Assembly: GCA_964030785.1 (NCBI GenBank) | Contig: OZ034967.1 | Span: forward strand, 69,689,113 to 69,753,112 | DNA length: 64,000 nt | Origin: Siderastrea siderea | Taxonomy: Eukaryota; Cnidaria; Anthozoa; Scleractinia; Rhizangiidae | Direction of reading: 5' to 3' | Shown here: in pieces, positions 11,670-22,600 of the stretch | Layout: every line of letters begins with the position of its first letter | Position numbering within the stretch: the first letter of the stretch is position 1 | Notes under the pieces: model-generated | Databases searched by the model: none | Told to the model about the DNA's origin: nothing | What the model saw: the letters and a program-made list of their open reading frames with translations, nothing else | Translations under genes and position numbers: made by a program

Positions 11670-12658
11670 TTAAAGTGTCATAAATGCACGTCGAGCACAA
11701 AGAAAGATTTGGCTCTGGACCAGTTCCGTCGTTGTTAGGTAAGGGCAACGACAAATGCGCAGCTCCACGTTTCTTCGCTTCGTTCGTAGGATGTGTGCCA
11801 TGTCCATAACGTATGCCTCCTTTGCATCCGTGAATCTCAGTTGGAGAAGTTTTTTTAATTTTCCCGTCCAGAATGTCCCCAATCCACTGAACGTCAATCA
11901 TATCGCCAACAACTCCCAATGTGGTCAGCTCTTTGCAGCTGTCGAGCATAAGTACAGTTCGTGACTGTGACCAGTATGGGTAAGCTAGGTTATTTGGAAG
12001 GAGAAGAACTCAAAGAGTATGGGAAGCGAACTCTGAAATGGCATAACAAACGTCGTCTGTTATCAGAGCGTATGACATGTCCAGCTCTTGAAGACATCTT
12101 GTTCCTTGTAGCACGCGATTTAACATTGCAGCATTCTGCTTCGCTTCTGGCCACGCAGAGCCGCTTTAACTTTGTTAATTTCCCTTCTGCGTAAGAGGCA
12201 GTACCCCGTATATATGTATCCCAGCAACCGGACAGGTCCAGGGAAAAGACGTGGGTGGCGAGATTTAAACAAATCCATAGCCCGTGCCTCAAATCCGTTC
12301 CCAAAAAATGGCGGAAATCTAAATGCCGCAGCAGAACCGGATGGATAAGAGATTGGTTCCAGCGTTTGCATACATTCCTTAGCTTGAACCTTTCTCTGAA
12401 TGTGACGTAACTGAAAATGTGCAACAAGAGTTCCAAAGGAAGAGATGAAAACGTGGTCCTCTTAGCTAGACAGAGTGAGGTGTACCAATATTGCTGATTG
12501 AGTCTATTATCAACAAGACAATACTCTTTGGCTGTGTGGCAGTCATGCAAATAAGTATATCCGATACCAAGATTTTGCAATGTCGCACCTCCAAGGTGCG
12601 ACATATATATCTGAATGCGTGTTTTGGTAAACACGAAATAGGTCGTTATTGCAGTCAT
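11670..12658 (-). pseudogene. F-box / leucine-rich-repeat protein, frameshifted
   Basis: F-box/LRR proteins are substrate receptors of SCF ubiquitin ligases: the F-box binds Skp1 and the LRRs bind substrate. Here a 222-codon frame contains a clear F-box at residues 69-112 (FSSLPLELLLHIFSYV, then LRNVCKRWNQ), followed by one LRR-like unit ending LDLSGCW. The repeat pattern then leaves the frame near 12150. It resumes in a second frame (LQELDMSYALITDDVCYAI), meets a stop, and continues in two further frames with LDSCKELTTL and LLQLRFTDAKEA before ending near 11670. At least three breaks are needed to read it, and no introns are visible, so a retrocopy-type pseudogene is likely. The part upstream of the F-box may be non-coding. 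Confidence 0.6.
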
Positions 12659-12972
12659 TTCGACGCCACAGCATTCGTTGGTATTTCGTTATCATTATCT
12701 ATACCCAATTAATTTACCCGCTACGAACAGTTGCCGTGGTGTTCCCTGGTCTACCGAAATCGTCGAAATCGGAAACAATCCAAGACTGGTGTCATTACGA
12801 GAAAAAATCAAACACATTGTTGATTGTATATTGAAACCATAAAATGAAATTCTACACTACCATGGGTGGCCAGTTAACAAACACCCTTTAAAAAAGCCAT
12901 TGTGCGGTGCCATGCGTTTCGATCTCGTTAGGAGAAGATGGTACGGTAAAAGCGGCTACCGGGATTAAGGCG

Positions 12973-13203
12973 CGGACACACGATGCAACATTGCCCGCAA
13001 CATCACGCGCAACTTGAAAGTTGCATCGTGTGTCCACCCTTGAAATTGTTGCACGCAACGTTGCGTGCAACTGTTGCAGAAGTAGAATCGGCTTCTACTT
13101 CTGCAAGATCGCACGCAACTGTTTCACGGTGTGTCCATCATCTGCAACATTGCGTGCAACTTCGTGACGCAAAAGTTGCGCACAATGTTGCATCGTGTGT
13201 CCG
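12973..13203. mobile_element. 231-bp MITE with nested palindromes
   Basis: The ends are perfect inverted repeats: CGGACACACGATGCAACATT at the left and its complement at the right. Inside, variants of GCACGCAACNNTTGCGTGCAAC recur, and the centre is a perfect hairpin around AGAAGTAGAATCGGCTTCTACTTCT-like sequence. The whole element can therefore fold on itself. An open frame across it is an artefact of the repeats. No clear target duplication is seen. Confidence 0.75.
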
Positions 13204-13868
13204 TGGCTGCGAGCGAGTGAGCGGTTTTAAAACGAGCGTTGAAGACGAGAGGGAAATCGGGAGGAGGGTCAACCTCGTTCCCAATGCCCTCTCTCTTCCT
13301 GGATGAGGACAGAGGACAGAGGACCCTGAGAACGGGATCACCGGCAGATCAACATGTCCGTTCTGTACGTGTGTGAATAGCTATTGGAAACACTTCAAGC
13401 GTGTGATTTACACGGTAATTCGCGTCCTTGACCAAGGGATATTTAAGTGTGGTTGGTGCTTTTTATTGTGCTAACAAAAGTGGGATGAAAAAAGAACTCC
13501 AATGTTCTAGTAACGCTAGCCACTAAAGACCAAGTGATTTAAGCTTAAGCTTAAACTTACTTGATTTTAAACTTTGAATTTCTGGCATACCTTACTGAGT
13601 CAACTTCAAAATATTAATTTTTAGGCTTTTAAACCCAAAAAGAATCACTTTCCAAGTTATGGTGCTACATATAAAACACAAACACGAATTGTAGTTTTAA
13701 CATGTTGACTGGGCTGGTCCTGAAATCATGTTGGTCAGTCTCAACTGTTTAGAAGTTGTACTTATTACACACTAGTTAATAGAAACGTTTGTCATTAAGA
13801 TTGAGTTGCTCCTACATGTACCAAGTAAAACTTAGGGTTATAGTTTGGCCAGTTAAAACCTGACTTAG

Positions 13869-14856
13869 GTGGCCAATGGGCCAGTACTCCACAAAGTTGA
13901 TTCCTTGCCCTGCCAACATCAAAGATTGGGACAAATTTCGTATGGAAAATTTAACTGGCTATAATATGTATCGTACTCCAACAAAAAAGGTGGTAAATTT
14001 CTCCATGTGTCGGTTTGCCACCAGAACTGAAAAAAATAAACAGTTTTCATTGCAGAAGTAATACTGAGTGAAATGTAATTTCAGAGTGTTTTAATTGTGA
14101 CTGCATGTCTGTTGGTTCTGTTTTTATGAAAAGACGCTATGGGACAAATGTTTAATTTACGCCATATTTTTGAAGTGTTTGTCGATAAAATTCTACTTGG
14201 TTAGCCACAGTGGGTCTTGAATTTGGGGAAACTGTGAACTCTGTAGTGATCGCCTTGGACAAAATTGAAATACAGTTTCCCTATCTAGTGTGTAGCGTGA
14301 CCATGGTTATTGCCTGGAAAAGTTGGCTATATTTACTAATGCATTTCAGGGTGCCATAATTTTTGCTGTGCGTGATGGAAAAACGTTTGTGTCTGTTGGT
14401 GGCAAACAAGAAGAGGAGTTTGGAGACTTTACTCTTCATTTCGTATCCGATTTAACGGCCAAAGGGAAATCCAGTGAAGGATTCTGGATAGGGCATTGTG
14501 GGTCTCTAATAAACAGACAACATGTAACACGGTAAAAATTAGCCAGTGTGTTTAACATTATAGTGATGTTTACTTTGAAAATTTAAATGACAAGTCATTA
14601 CAAGAAAAGGTATCATCTTTAAAATATTACCAGAGCTATAAATTAGAATAGCCCTTTTTATTCAGTGCTCCATATTTCACATTTCAATTATTTAGTAATT
14701 CAAATAGAAGTAGACAACACCGTTTTCTTCTTTAAGAAAAATTAACAACTTGCAGATCGCTAGCGGAAGATCTAGGAGTAAATATATTCAATTTCTAATC
14801 TTAAAATTAAATTTTAGCATGATATTTTATCGCTTCATTTTAACATTTATTTATGT

Positions 14857-14935
<79 letters not shown>

Positions 14936-15353
14936 GCATGTTAAAATGAAGCAATATTGATGAGTGTCAGACCAGTAAGAAGTTTGTCCCACAACCTGTT
15001 TTCCTATACCCTCTTTACTTTCATATATTAATTCATGTGGTGGCACTGTGTCCTCTTGAATCCTTCTGCTGTGAGTTTATCGTTGGTGCAAACTCCCCCT
15101 TTTTTTGGCTTATTACAGGGAGGCGGTATTGCCAACTAGCTGCTTTGACTCCAAGCAAAAATTTATAAATACCCAGAGACAGGCCTTCCAGGGCGGAACA
15201 TTCAGCCTGTATTCAGCATGCACAAACAGAGTTGTGCTTGAGTACTACAAGTACCTGAAAAGAGATTTTGAGGGCTGGAGACCAAGAACACTGCCGGCAT
15301 CTGATGACCCACATTGGGTACCAAGAAGATGGTTATTGGTGCTCGTCAGATGA
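13869..15353 (+). CDS. Unrecognised three-exon gene fragment (3' end)
   Basis: Three exons join in phase with consensus-like splice sites: 13869-13989, 14350-14531 and 15119-15353, ending in TGA. Exon 1 ends after a full codon (donor GTGGTA, weak), exon 2 starts on a codon after TTTCAG and ends with two bases of a codon before GTAAAA, and exon 3 supplies the third base after TTACAG. The encoded part is about 179 residues. It contains a strand-rich segment (IIFAVRDGKTFVSVGG), a stretch with GFWIGHCGSL, and a basic, aromatic C-terminal part (EYYKYLKRDFEGW). I do not recognise the family. The 5' end is not identified. Intron 2 holds an (AT)n hairpin. The phase agreement across both introns is the main support. 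Confidence 0.5.
14832..14952. repeat. (AT)n microsatellite inside a perfect hairpin
   Basis: About 72 bases of alternating AT (14861-14932) are flanked by a perfect 14-base inverted repeat, GCTTCATTTTAACA at 14832-14845 and its complement at 14939-14952. The tract sits in the second intron of the three-exon gene. Such a structure can extrude as a cruciform and often varies in length. Confidence 0.8.
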
Positions 15354-15370
15354 GGTTTGTTATGAACTAT

Positions 15371-15485
15371 ATAATTATGGGTTAGTGACAAAACGTGGGA
15401 TAGGCCATGGCCTAGGCCATTGGCGCAGGCCATGGCCTAGGGGCTAGGGGTGGTCAATTCTCTCCAAAAATAAATTTCAAAAATA

Positions 15486-15521
<36 letters not shown>
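15371..15521 (+). repeat. Dispersed repeat with GGCCATGGCCTA motifs and (AAT)n tail
   Basis: The block begins TTAGTGACAAAACGTGGG, has three tandem variants of GGCCATGGCCTAGG, then GGGGTGGTCAATT and a trinucleotide AAT tail. A second copy lies in reverse orientation at 38083-38217 with the same order. The layout (unique head, palindromic middle, A/T-rich tail) suggests a short non-autonomous element. Confidence 0.6.
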
Positions 15522-15523
<2 letters not shown>

Positions 15524-15676
15524 CCAAAGAGGGTAGCACCAAAACGAGGGGTAGTTATGATTATACAACTCTGTTAGGAATTTTGGCGGGAACATTTCAT
15601 ACCGCTGGTCAAATGGAACGAGTACTGTTGGTAAACATTTTTCCGCGCTTTCTTCAGTTCGTTTCGAAGTTTCGAG

Positions 15677-18642
15677 ATGGAGTGTGATGACCAGGATTCC
15701 GACAACAGGTACGTGGAATACTTAACTAGTTTCTTTTCAGCGAACCGATTTATTGAAATGCGTACAGAATTATTAAGTTTAGGTAGTGCGACGTTTTTGA
15801 AAATGTTTGCACCGATAGGCGACGAATTTACGTTTTAAAAATATTCAGTGGGATAGGATGGTTCATTGTATAGGTATTGTATACTTAAAGAAAGGGAAAA
15901 TGAGCACACATGGTCCACGCATAGTAAATGTTCTTAGGAATTACTCTAATCAAGATATGCAATGTGCCGTGCAAACCATATAAACCGGCCAGTCGCTCAG
16001 AATTGATCCTCTAGAATTCATGTGGAATTAACTAGAGTGCATTCCGCCAGCATTGACTCGTCCTTCTAACATTTTTCTTGTCTTTATACACTACTTGCCT
16101 TAGCGTTGAAGAGATATCAGTAAATTTGGACCTTTTAGAATCCCCTTCAAAGAATTCGAAGGAAGACGACCAGTCAAGCCGTGGGAAAATACCGTGAGTA
16201 ATAACCTTTCGTGACCTTTCTCAAAATGTAACTAAAAAAGTGGTATTCTCTCATGTTCTGCATCAATGCTGTGAATCAAAGCTTTGCATTTGTCTGGAAT
16301 TTGTAGCCGAAATTTTAAGCTTCAATATGTGCGAAATATTTTTTACCTTGCACTTCAACGATGCGGCTGAAGTTTTCATTAGCAACAATGCCTTTATGAA
16401 TCGAAAATTTCTTGAATGAAAATACAATTTGCACGAGGAAAGGAATCCTTCAGTAAGAACTCTTACCGGATTTTACTGGTGCTACTTGGTTTGGTCTAAC
16501 ACAACACATTAACACAAAACGAAATCACTTTAGAATTTGTCTAAGGGCAATAAGTTATGCAAGCTGGAATGTTTATTGGGGTCATATCTTGTCACGTGAC
16601 CTCTAAAAGATATTTCAGCGCAAAATTCTCTTGAGCAATATGGCAGCACTTTTCTTTTCTTCTTGAAGGGTACCCAGTTTAGCTCCATAATGTAAATGCT
16701 ATTAAATACCCAAATTCAGTGCTTGGCCATTTTGAGATAATTTGAAATAAGAAAGGCAAGAGAAATAAAAGTACTTTCTAGGGGACTGGATACTAGTACA
16801 AAATATCGTTTATTTCCGCACTAATTGAAAAAATACTGCAATTTCCAAGCACAAAACTTTGCTATTGCCCTTCCGTACGCAATGTTGTTAAGTTATTCAG
16901 GCAGTAGGTTTCTGGGAATTGTGCATGAAACAAGTCCAGTGACCTAAGTTGCATCTGTTCTAGTCTTATTACACTTTGTTTAGGTCAACCAAGCCCAACC
17001 ATGCCCCCTTACACGGACCGCCTTCTTATGTTTTTTTTATGGAAAATCATAAGAATAGGAACTTTTTTAACTTAAATAGTTAGTTCCTAGTCCACTATTT
17101 GTCTCTCAAACGACCAGTATTGCTTTCAGAATATCATTAGAGTAGCAACTAAGAAGGTATTTCCTGAAAATGTACGTAACAATTAGCAGAATATCTTCCC
17201 TGAAATGGACTTTTATATCCCACACAATTTAAGACTTGAGTCTAAACATAATAAAAAGAGTATATATAAATTAGATCCGCGCCCTTAAGCCAAACAATTA
17301 CCCTTTCGTGCCTCCCTCTATTTATCAAGCCTTTTGATCTGGCCTTTGTTACTCAACCCTATTCATTTTAATAAGCAAGCTAAAGCCACCAAACTTAGTT
17401 ACTTTTCCTAAACTTTATTTGGGTTGTTGCGTAGCAAGTGCTAGTTTGACGTTACCATGACAACCACCTTTGGATGGACCATTTTTTTAGAATTTTTTAA
17501 ATTTTCACCTTTTCAATGAGAAACTATAACTTTTTTGTAGTAAGTTTTTCATTTCTATATCATTTTTGTGTTCTTTTATTGATTTTGGTTCTTTTTGGTC
17601 AATTTTGATGATTTTTAAAGGCTCTGGAAAAATAAGAAATCCAAGATGGTGGATCCAAGATGGCCACCGTTTAAAACCCTGACGTAATTCTTAAGTCATA
17701 TAATATCACCAGCTTATGCTGTGGGCCTGAAAGGAACCTTTTTGGACGTACTATCTGCCCTCCATGTTTCGTTGTCATAGCTTCAATATTGTCAGAGTTA
17801 AAGAGCCGCCCTGTCCCCGCTTCCAGAAGACCAAAAAAAGCCCGGCCTCTATAGATTTTTACCAATACAGCAGCCACATTGATTTTGCGCCCTTGACATC
17901 CCATAGTACTCATTGAAATTAATTTATGTTTTTGTAGTGATGATACTGCACTATCACAATAATAGATGCAATCCAGTATTATGGGATGCCCAGGGCGCAA
18001 AATCAATATGGCCGCTGTATCAGTAAAAAGTCTATTGAGGCCGGGCTTTTTTTTGGTCTATAGGGTTAATACAGTTACTTTGACTATCGTCATACTTCTT
18101 TCACTTGCCGGTTGCAAAGTTACAGGCCAGTTCCCTGGCCCGGTATTCGCTTTTAGTATGCTTTTTGTCGTGCAAATTTTGACTACACAGTCTGGTTACC
18201 ACTTTTTCGTAGGACCTTTCTTGTGCTTCCTTTTCACCTGAGAGCTTATGCCTAAAAAGGGTTTATTGTGTTAAGGTATTCAGAAGAGCAAATTCGATTT
18301 ATACTATGTTAAAATTATGACGTTATTTGTTTGTTTGTGTTTTACAGGTATGCTCGTTGCTTGAAATTTGCAGATTCAAGTTCAGATAGTGAATCAAACA
18401 AACAACGAAGCGACGTGCAAAGAACCTTCGTGGGTCTTCACAGTCCGTACATCGTACGCGAAGAATATCAAGATCACATGAAGTCGATAGAGATTTTAGA
18501 TGCCACACCAGTGGAGCGTGGAAGCATCATGAACGCTGTGAAAGTTATTGTTGACCCCGTCAGGTACAAACAAGTACTCAGCTACCGCACAACGCCAATT
18601 CTACCATGCGGTATTTTCGACGGAGTAGAGGAGACAGACTAA
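15677..18642 (+). CDS. Three-exon acidic N-terminal part of a SWIM-type zinc-finger gene
   Basis: Exon 1 (15677-15708) starts at ATG with an acidic peptide, MECDDQDSDN. Exon 2 (16104-16193) and exon 3 (18348-18642) each begin with one base that completes the codon left by the previous exon, and donors GTACGT and GTGAGT are good. The product would be about 138 residues, rich in Asp, Glu and Ser, with SSSDSES after the third junction, and it stops at TAA 18640. The same frame continues beyond this stop into a SWIM-like zinc finger (next feature). The gene is therefore either truncated by a nonsense change or ends here as a short protein. Intron 2 contains a 232-base inverted-repeat element. Confidence 0.5.
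17828..18059. mobile_element. 232-bp inverted-repeat (MITE-like) element in an intron
   Basis: Arms of about 78 bases (17828-17905 and 17980-18059) are reverse complements with few mismatches. They share AGACCAAAAAAAGCCCGGCC and GATTTTGCGCCCTTG-type blocks. The loop is about 75 bases. The paired arms explain the open frames on both strands here. It has no coding capacity. Confidence 0.7.
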
Positions 18643-19662
18643 GATCTTCCATGCATGCTACAAACCACTTCTTCAACGGCTATTGGTGTCAACGATGGCT
18701 TTGGAAGTTTTGTGGACATTGCCAACCCGACTGACGAACCAGCTCGAAGAGAAAATGCCTGTACAGTATTGGGATCCTTGGAGGAACTGTTTGATACATT
18801 CACAAGGAAAGATATCAAAGCTCTGGCAGTTTAGGCAAATAATCTCCGAAGTGACGACGCCATTCGCCAAGGATTTGACCGTGACACCATCTTTGTCAAG
18901 AGCACTTCCACATCCAAGCCACATGTCGTTAAAAGAGTGACTGGATCGCGAGATGGAGGTGGCTATTCTTGTGACAAAGAGTGTCTTGGGTTTGTGTCAC
19001 GGAAGATATGTGCCCACACTGTAGCAGTTGCCCATTACAACAACAACTTACCACAGTTCGTCTCCTGGTTTAAGAAATGCAGACGTGGTCAAGAGAATTT
19101 GTTAACGGAAAATGTTGTCAACGATGTCAAAGCTGCAGGGAAAAGAAGCCTAATAAGCAAACACGGCAACGTAAGAAGTCGCCTGATGTAATGAAAAGCA
19201 TGGCATCGTGCACGAGCACACTTGGCGATGTCCTGAAACAAACGAATCAAGAATAATCTGCTATCTCTACGTCAGATCTGCGCCTGACAATTCGAAGGAC
19301 CCAATCCACTAAGCCTTCAGTTGATCCCACAACCTCCACACCCTTTGAACTGATAGAAATCAAAGGAAAAATTAATGTGTGCGGGTTGTGGGGGCCAACT
19401 AAAAGATGGTCTGGATCCATACCTATTGAACGACCTCGACCAAAGAATGTGTTTACGCCACAAGGAACACAATTACGTCTGGATCAAAGGCCAGAACTAC
19501 TGGAAGAAAACTTTTGACAATAAGCATTTTAATGATTATCGGAACTGCCTTGTGGGGCGTAATCCAACCTTTAACTTTGAGAGTGTACGGATTGGTATTC
19601 CGTACACTCTCAATGTTGCACAACTGCAGTCACTCAAAGGGAGGCTTAATCCTTCACCTTAA
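18643..19662 (+). pseudogene. Remnant of SWIM zinc-finger protein with C-terminal CxxC domain
   Basis: The frame of the preceding exon continues past TAA 18640, through a second stop (TAG near 18832), to a SWIM-like zinc-binding pattern near 18967-19038: YSCDKEC, then KICAHTVAVAHY (C-x3-C, C-x-H). After about 60 more residues it is broken by stops at 19189. A frameshifted continuation with another stop leads to 19375-19662, which encodes CAGCGGQL, basic and aromatic residues, and ends NPSP. The order SWIM finger then a CxxC-type module fits one protein. SWIM fingers bind DNA or protein and occur in transposase-derived genes, but no transposase core is seen here. At least three disruptions support a pseudogene. 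Confidence 0.6.
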
Positions 19663-22600
19663 ACTGTTGATGTGATGAATGAAAAATGGTTGAAGGCATG
19701 TTCATGTCTAAAAGGTACCTAACAGTCCGTACAAGGCAGCCTCGGGGTTTGCTGATAATTTTTTTCCACTTGAGGTGTGTATGAGGTAAATATTCTTTAT
19801 GCACCATAGCAATTGATGGCGATTACACAAAGAACATCGGGACAGTAATACAATTGCAATACAGATCAGCTTTTAATCAAGAACCTACTTAGTCGTCTAG
19901 AAGTCTTGGTTTGCTCAAGTTTGCAAACATTTGTCATATTCCTTTGTGTGTCTTACAAACACTGTGGTAAATGGATTGCGTAGTACGGTTTGTTAGGGAC
20001 CTTGGGAACACAATTTCCTACTTTTCAAACCCGCAAACATTGTGTTTTCTTTCCACGGAGGATCTAAAGTCTCTCCACATTGTCAAGGACCAACAACCTT
20101 TAAGTTTTCTTTAGGCGGCAGTCGTTAAGACTTAGGTGTTGTGTCGTACCTTTGTATAATTTCCTCTTTCTAATTTGGAAACGTCAATCGGGTTCAAGGA
20201 GTCATAAACAGTGTGCTCTTATATCAGTTAAACTTTAAAACCGAATTTCAACGACTTAAAGCGAACTCTCCAGTCTTCTTTTCTTGTCAACTGAAATTGT
20301 AACTATCCATTCGCTGAAATTATGCGAAGTGTCTTACAGAAGCGAAAGTCGCAAATAAAACTGCAAACTTACATATTTAAGGTGGCGGTTCTGAGTTCCA
20401 GTAAGCCATGGACGTGCACGGTAGAGATTTCCATAGTTTTACATGACTTGAACATGGCGGCTATTGATCTATTACGGCTTCTTTTGAACTCCCATTGCAC
20501 TGTGAGAGTGCCACAAGGCAACTTCTTTCCCCTGTCAAAGTCAAAGTCTCAAATGTTTTATGCACGCATAGCGGAAAGTTGGTGAAAAAGGGAAAAAAGT
20601 GTTCCGTTGTGTTGTAAACTAATTTGGGTCCAGAAATGATTTCACTTTTTTTTATGTTGCCGAAGAAGTTAAAAAAAATGAAGACGATTTTCTTAGGGGA
20701 GAGGGAGGGAGCGTGCGGCCCCAAAGAGCATGTTTTGAAGCCAACATAAGGTTTAATATTTTTTTTACTGATAAGGGAGATTTGAGGTGCTGGATACGAA
20801 ATAGGATACGTGAAATAATACTTCTTGATCCAGTGGTAGGGTTTCCAGCTCTCGGCTGCAAGCCCTAAGGCCCTCCTTCCTCTTCCCATCCCTAGCCTGT
20901 TCATGTTAGCTAATTTCAGAAAAGAAGAAAATCCATTAAACTGTTGAAATTTGTTTAAACAATACATTTCACGGTTAATTATGTACTATTTGTTTTAATT
21001 AAAAAACTGAATTGAATAGTGCTTGTAAGGGAAAAAATAAAACTGGTTGCAATTATGAAACTCCATTGCGTATCTTATCTATAAAGTCCAACTTCAACCT
21101 TTTGCATGTAAAATTTGAAGCATGCAAAAGAAAAGCTTTCCTGTTATAACCTCTCGAGCGTTAGTGCCAATTCTGGTGCTTTCTTGGCATATTTTAGAGC
21201 AATTAAAATTACTCTAATATTGCACACCCCCCCCCCCCCCCCACCCATCGGGTGCAATCACCTTATGCTAAAAGCTGGGTCCCCAAAATTAAAAAAAAAA
21301 ACAGAGATCGATGATTCCCGACAAAACAACAACGATTTTCCGTATAGGCATATTATTATTGTTATTATTATTATCCTTATTATTATTACAAGTGAGACCG
21401 GAAAACAATATTATAATTATTAGTTTATTATCAGCAATACACATCTAATCAAATTTGAACCCTTTTTTATACTTTTTAAATAAGCCCCTGTTATAGGTAA
21501 TGTAAACTTAAATATTTAAGCATTTTGAATGCTTTATTCAATAAGTGATTTGATACCGGGATACTACAGTGCAATACGCTCTCATATTTTTCTCCTTATA
21601 TGGTAAAATGATGCTATAGTTGAATAATTGTGTAACTTATTTACTTCTATTAACTCCACGGGACGTTTAATTAAGTCCTGCTCTCTAATACACCTTCTTT
21701 CCTAATACTAAATTATTTGTTACTAATATGTCATGACATTAGAGCTTGCAAATTATTTTACGTTTTGACTGATGCTGGGGATTATTTTACTGCCAGAGGA
21801 AGATGCGAACAGTACAGCATGATACATGTAATTTCTTACAAGTAATTCAGGTGAATTGATTCATTCATCTATTTTAAGTACCAATCAGTCAATCAATCAA
21901 CCGCTCAACCACTCAGTTGATAAATCAGTCAATCAGCCAATTAAAAAATCAATGAGTCAATCAATCAACGAATCAATGAGCGAATGAATGAATCAATCAA
22001 TCAATCTGTGACTACAGCGTTGCCAATGCAAATAGCAAATGGTCCAGTAATGCCTAGTGCCTTTATTTGATGCACAGATTATGACTCACTCTGTTACTAC
22101 CCCAGACCATGACGGCAGTAGATCTTGTGATTTCAATTTGTTTTTGATTTGATAATTTGTCGCCAATAAGCATTGTTACTGATTGCCATAATCTGGTACC
22201 AAAGAAAAACAAAAGGAATAACCTCTTCCTATATCATTTCAGAATAGTCTGAAACCTAACAGGTAATGAACTAATAAGAAGGGATCATACTGTGGCGAAT
22301 CAGTAAATCAAAATAGTTTTCCCCATAAAGAGAATTCAATCAAAATAATTATGACTCACTCTTCATTCCTGGGATAGAGGAGGGGGGGGCGGTTACTCCC
22401 CAAAAAAGTTATGGGTGCGTTCATCAGCTATTTGGAAGTGAAGCCCTAAAAGGTACCAGGGTATGGTTTTGTAGGCCTGGCTACAAGTTACTTTTAATGC
22501 TAAGAGTTACTCTAGGATTCATTCCATTCTCACACATCAACCACTTACACTGTAGTAGTACTGAGCGGACATTAAGTGTATATGGTTACAGTCAAACTAA

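Noticed and set aside
12983..13341. Open frames over the 13-kb MITE
   Set aside because: Explained entirely by the GCAAC/GTTGC palindromic units.
20461..20967. 168-codon minus-strand frame as a gene
   Set aside because: No domain, homopolymer-rich DNA, no splice partners and a competing frame on the same strand.
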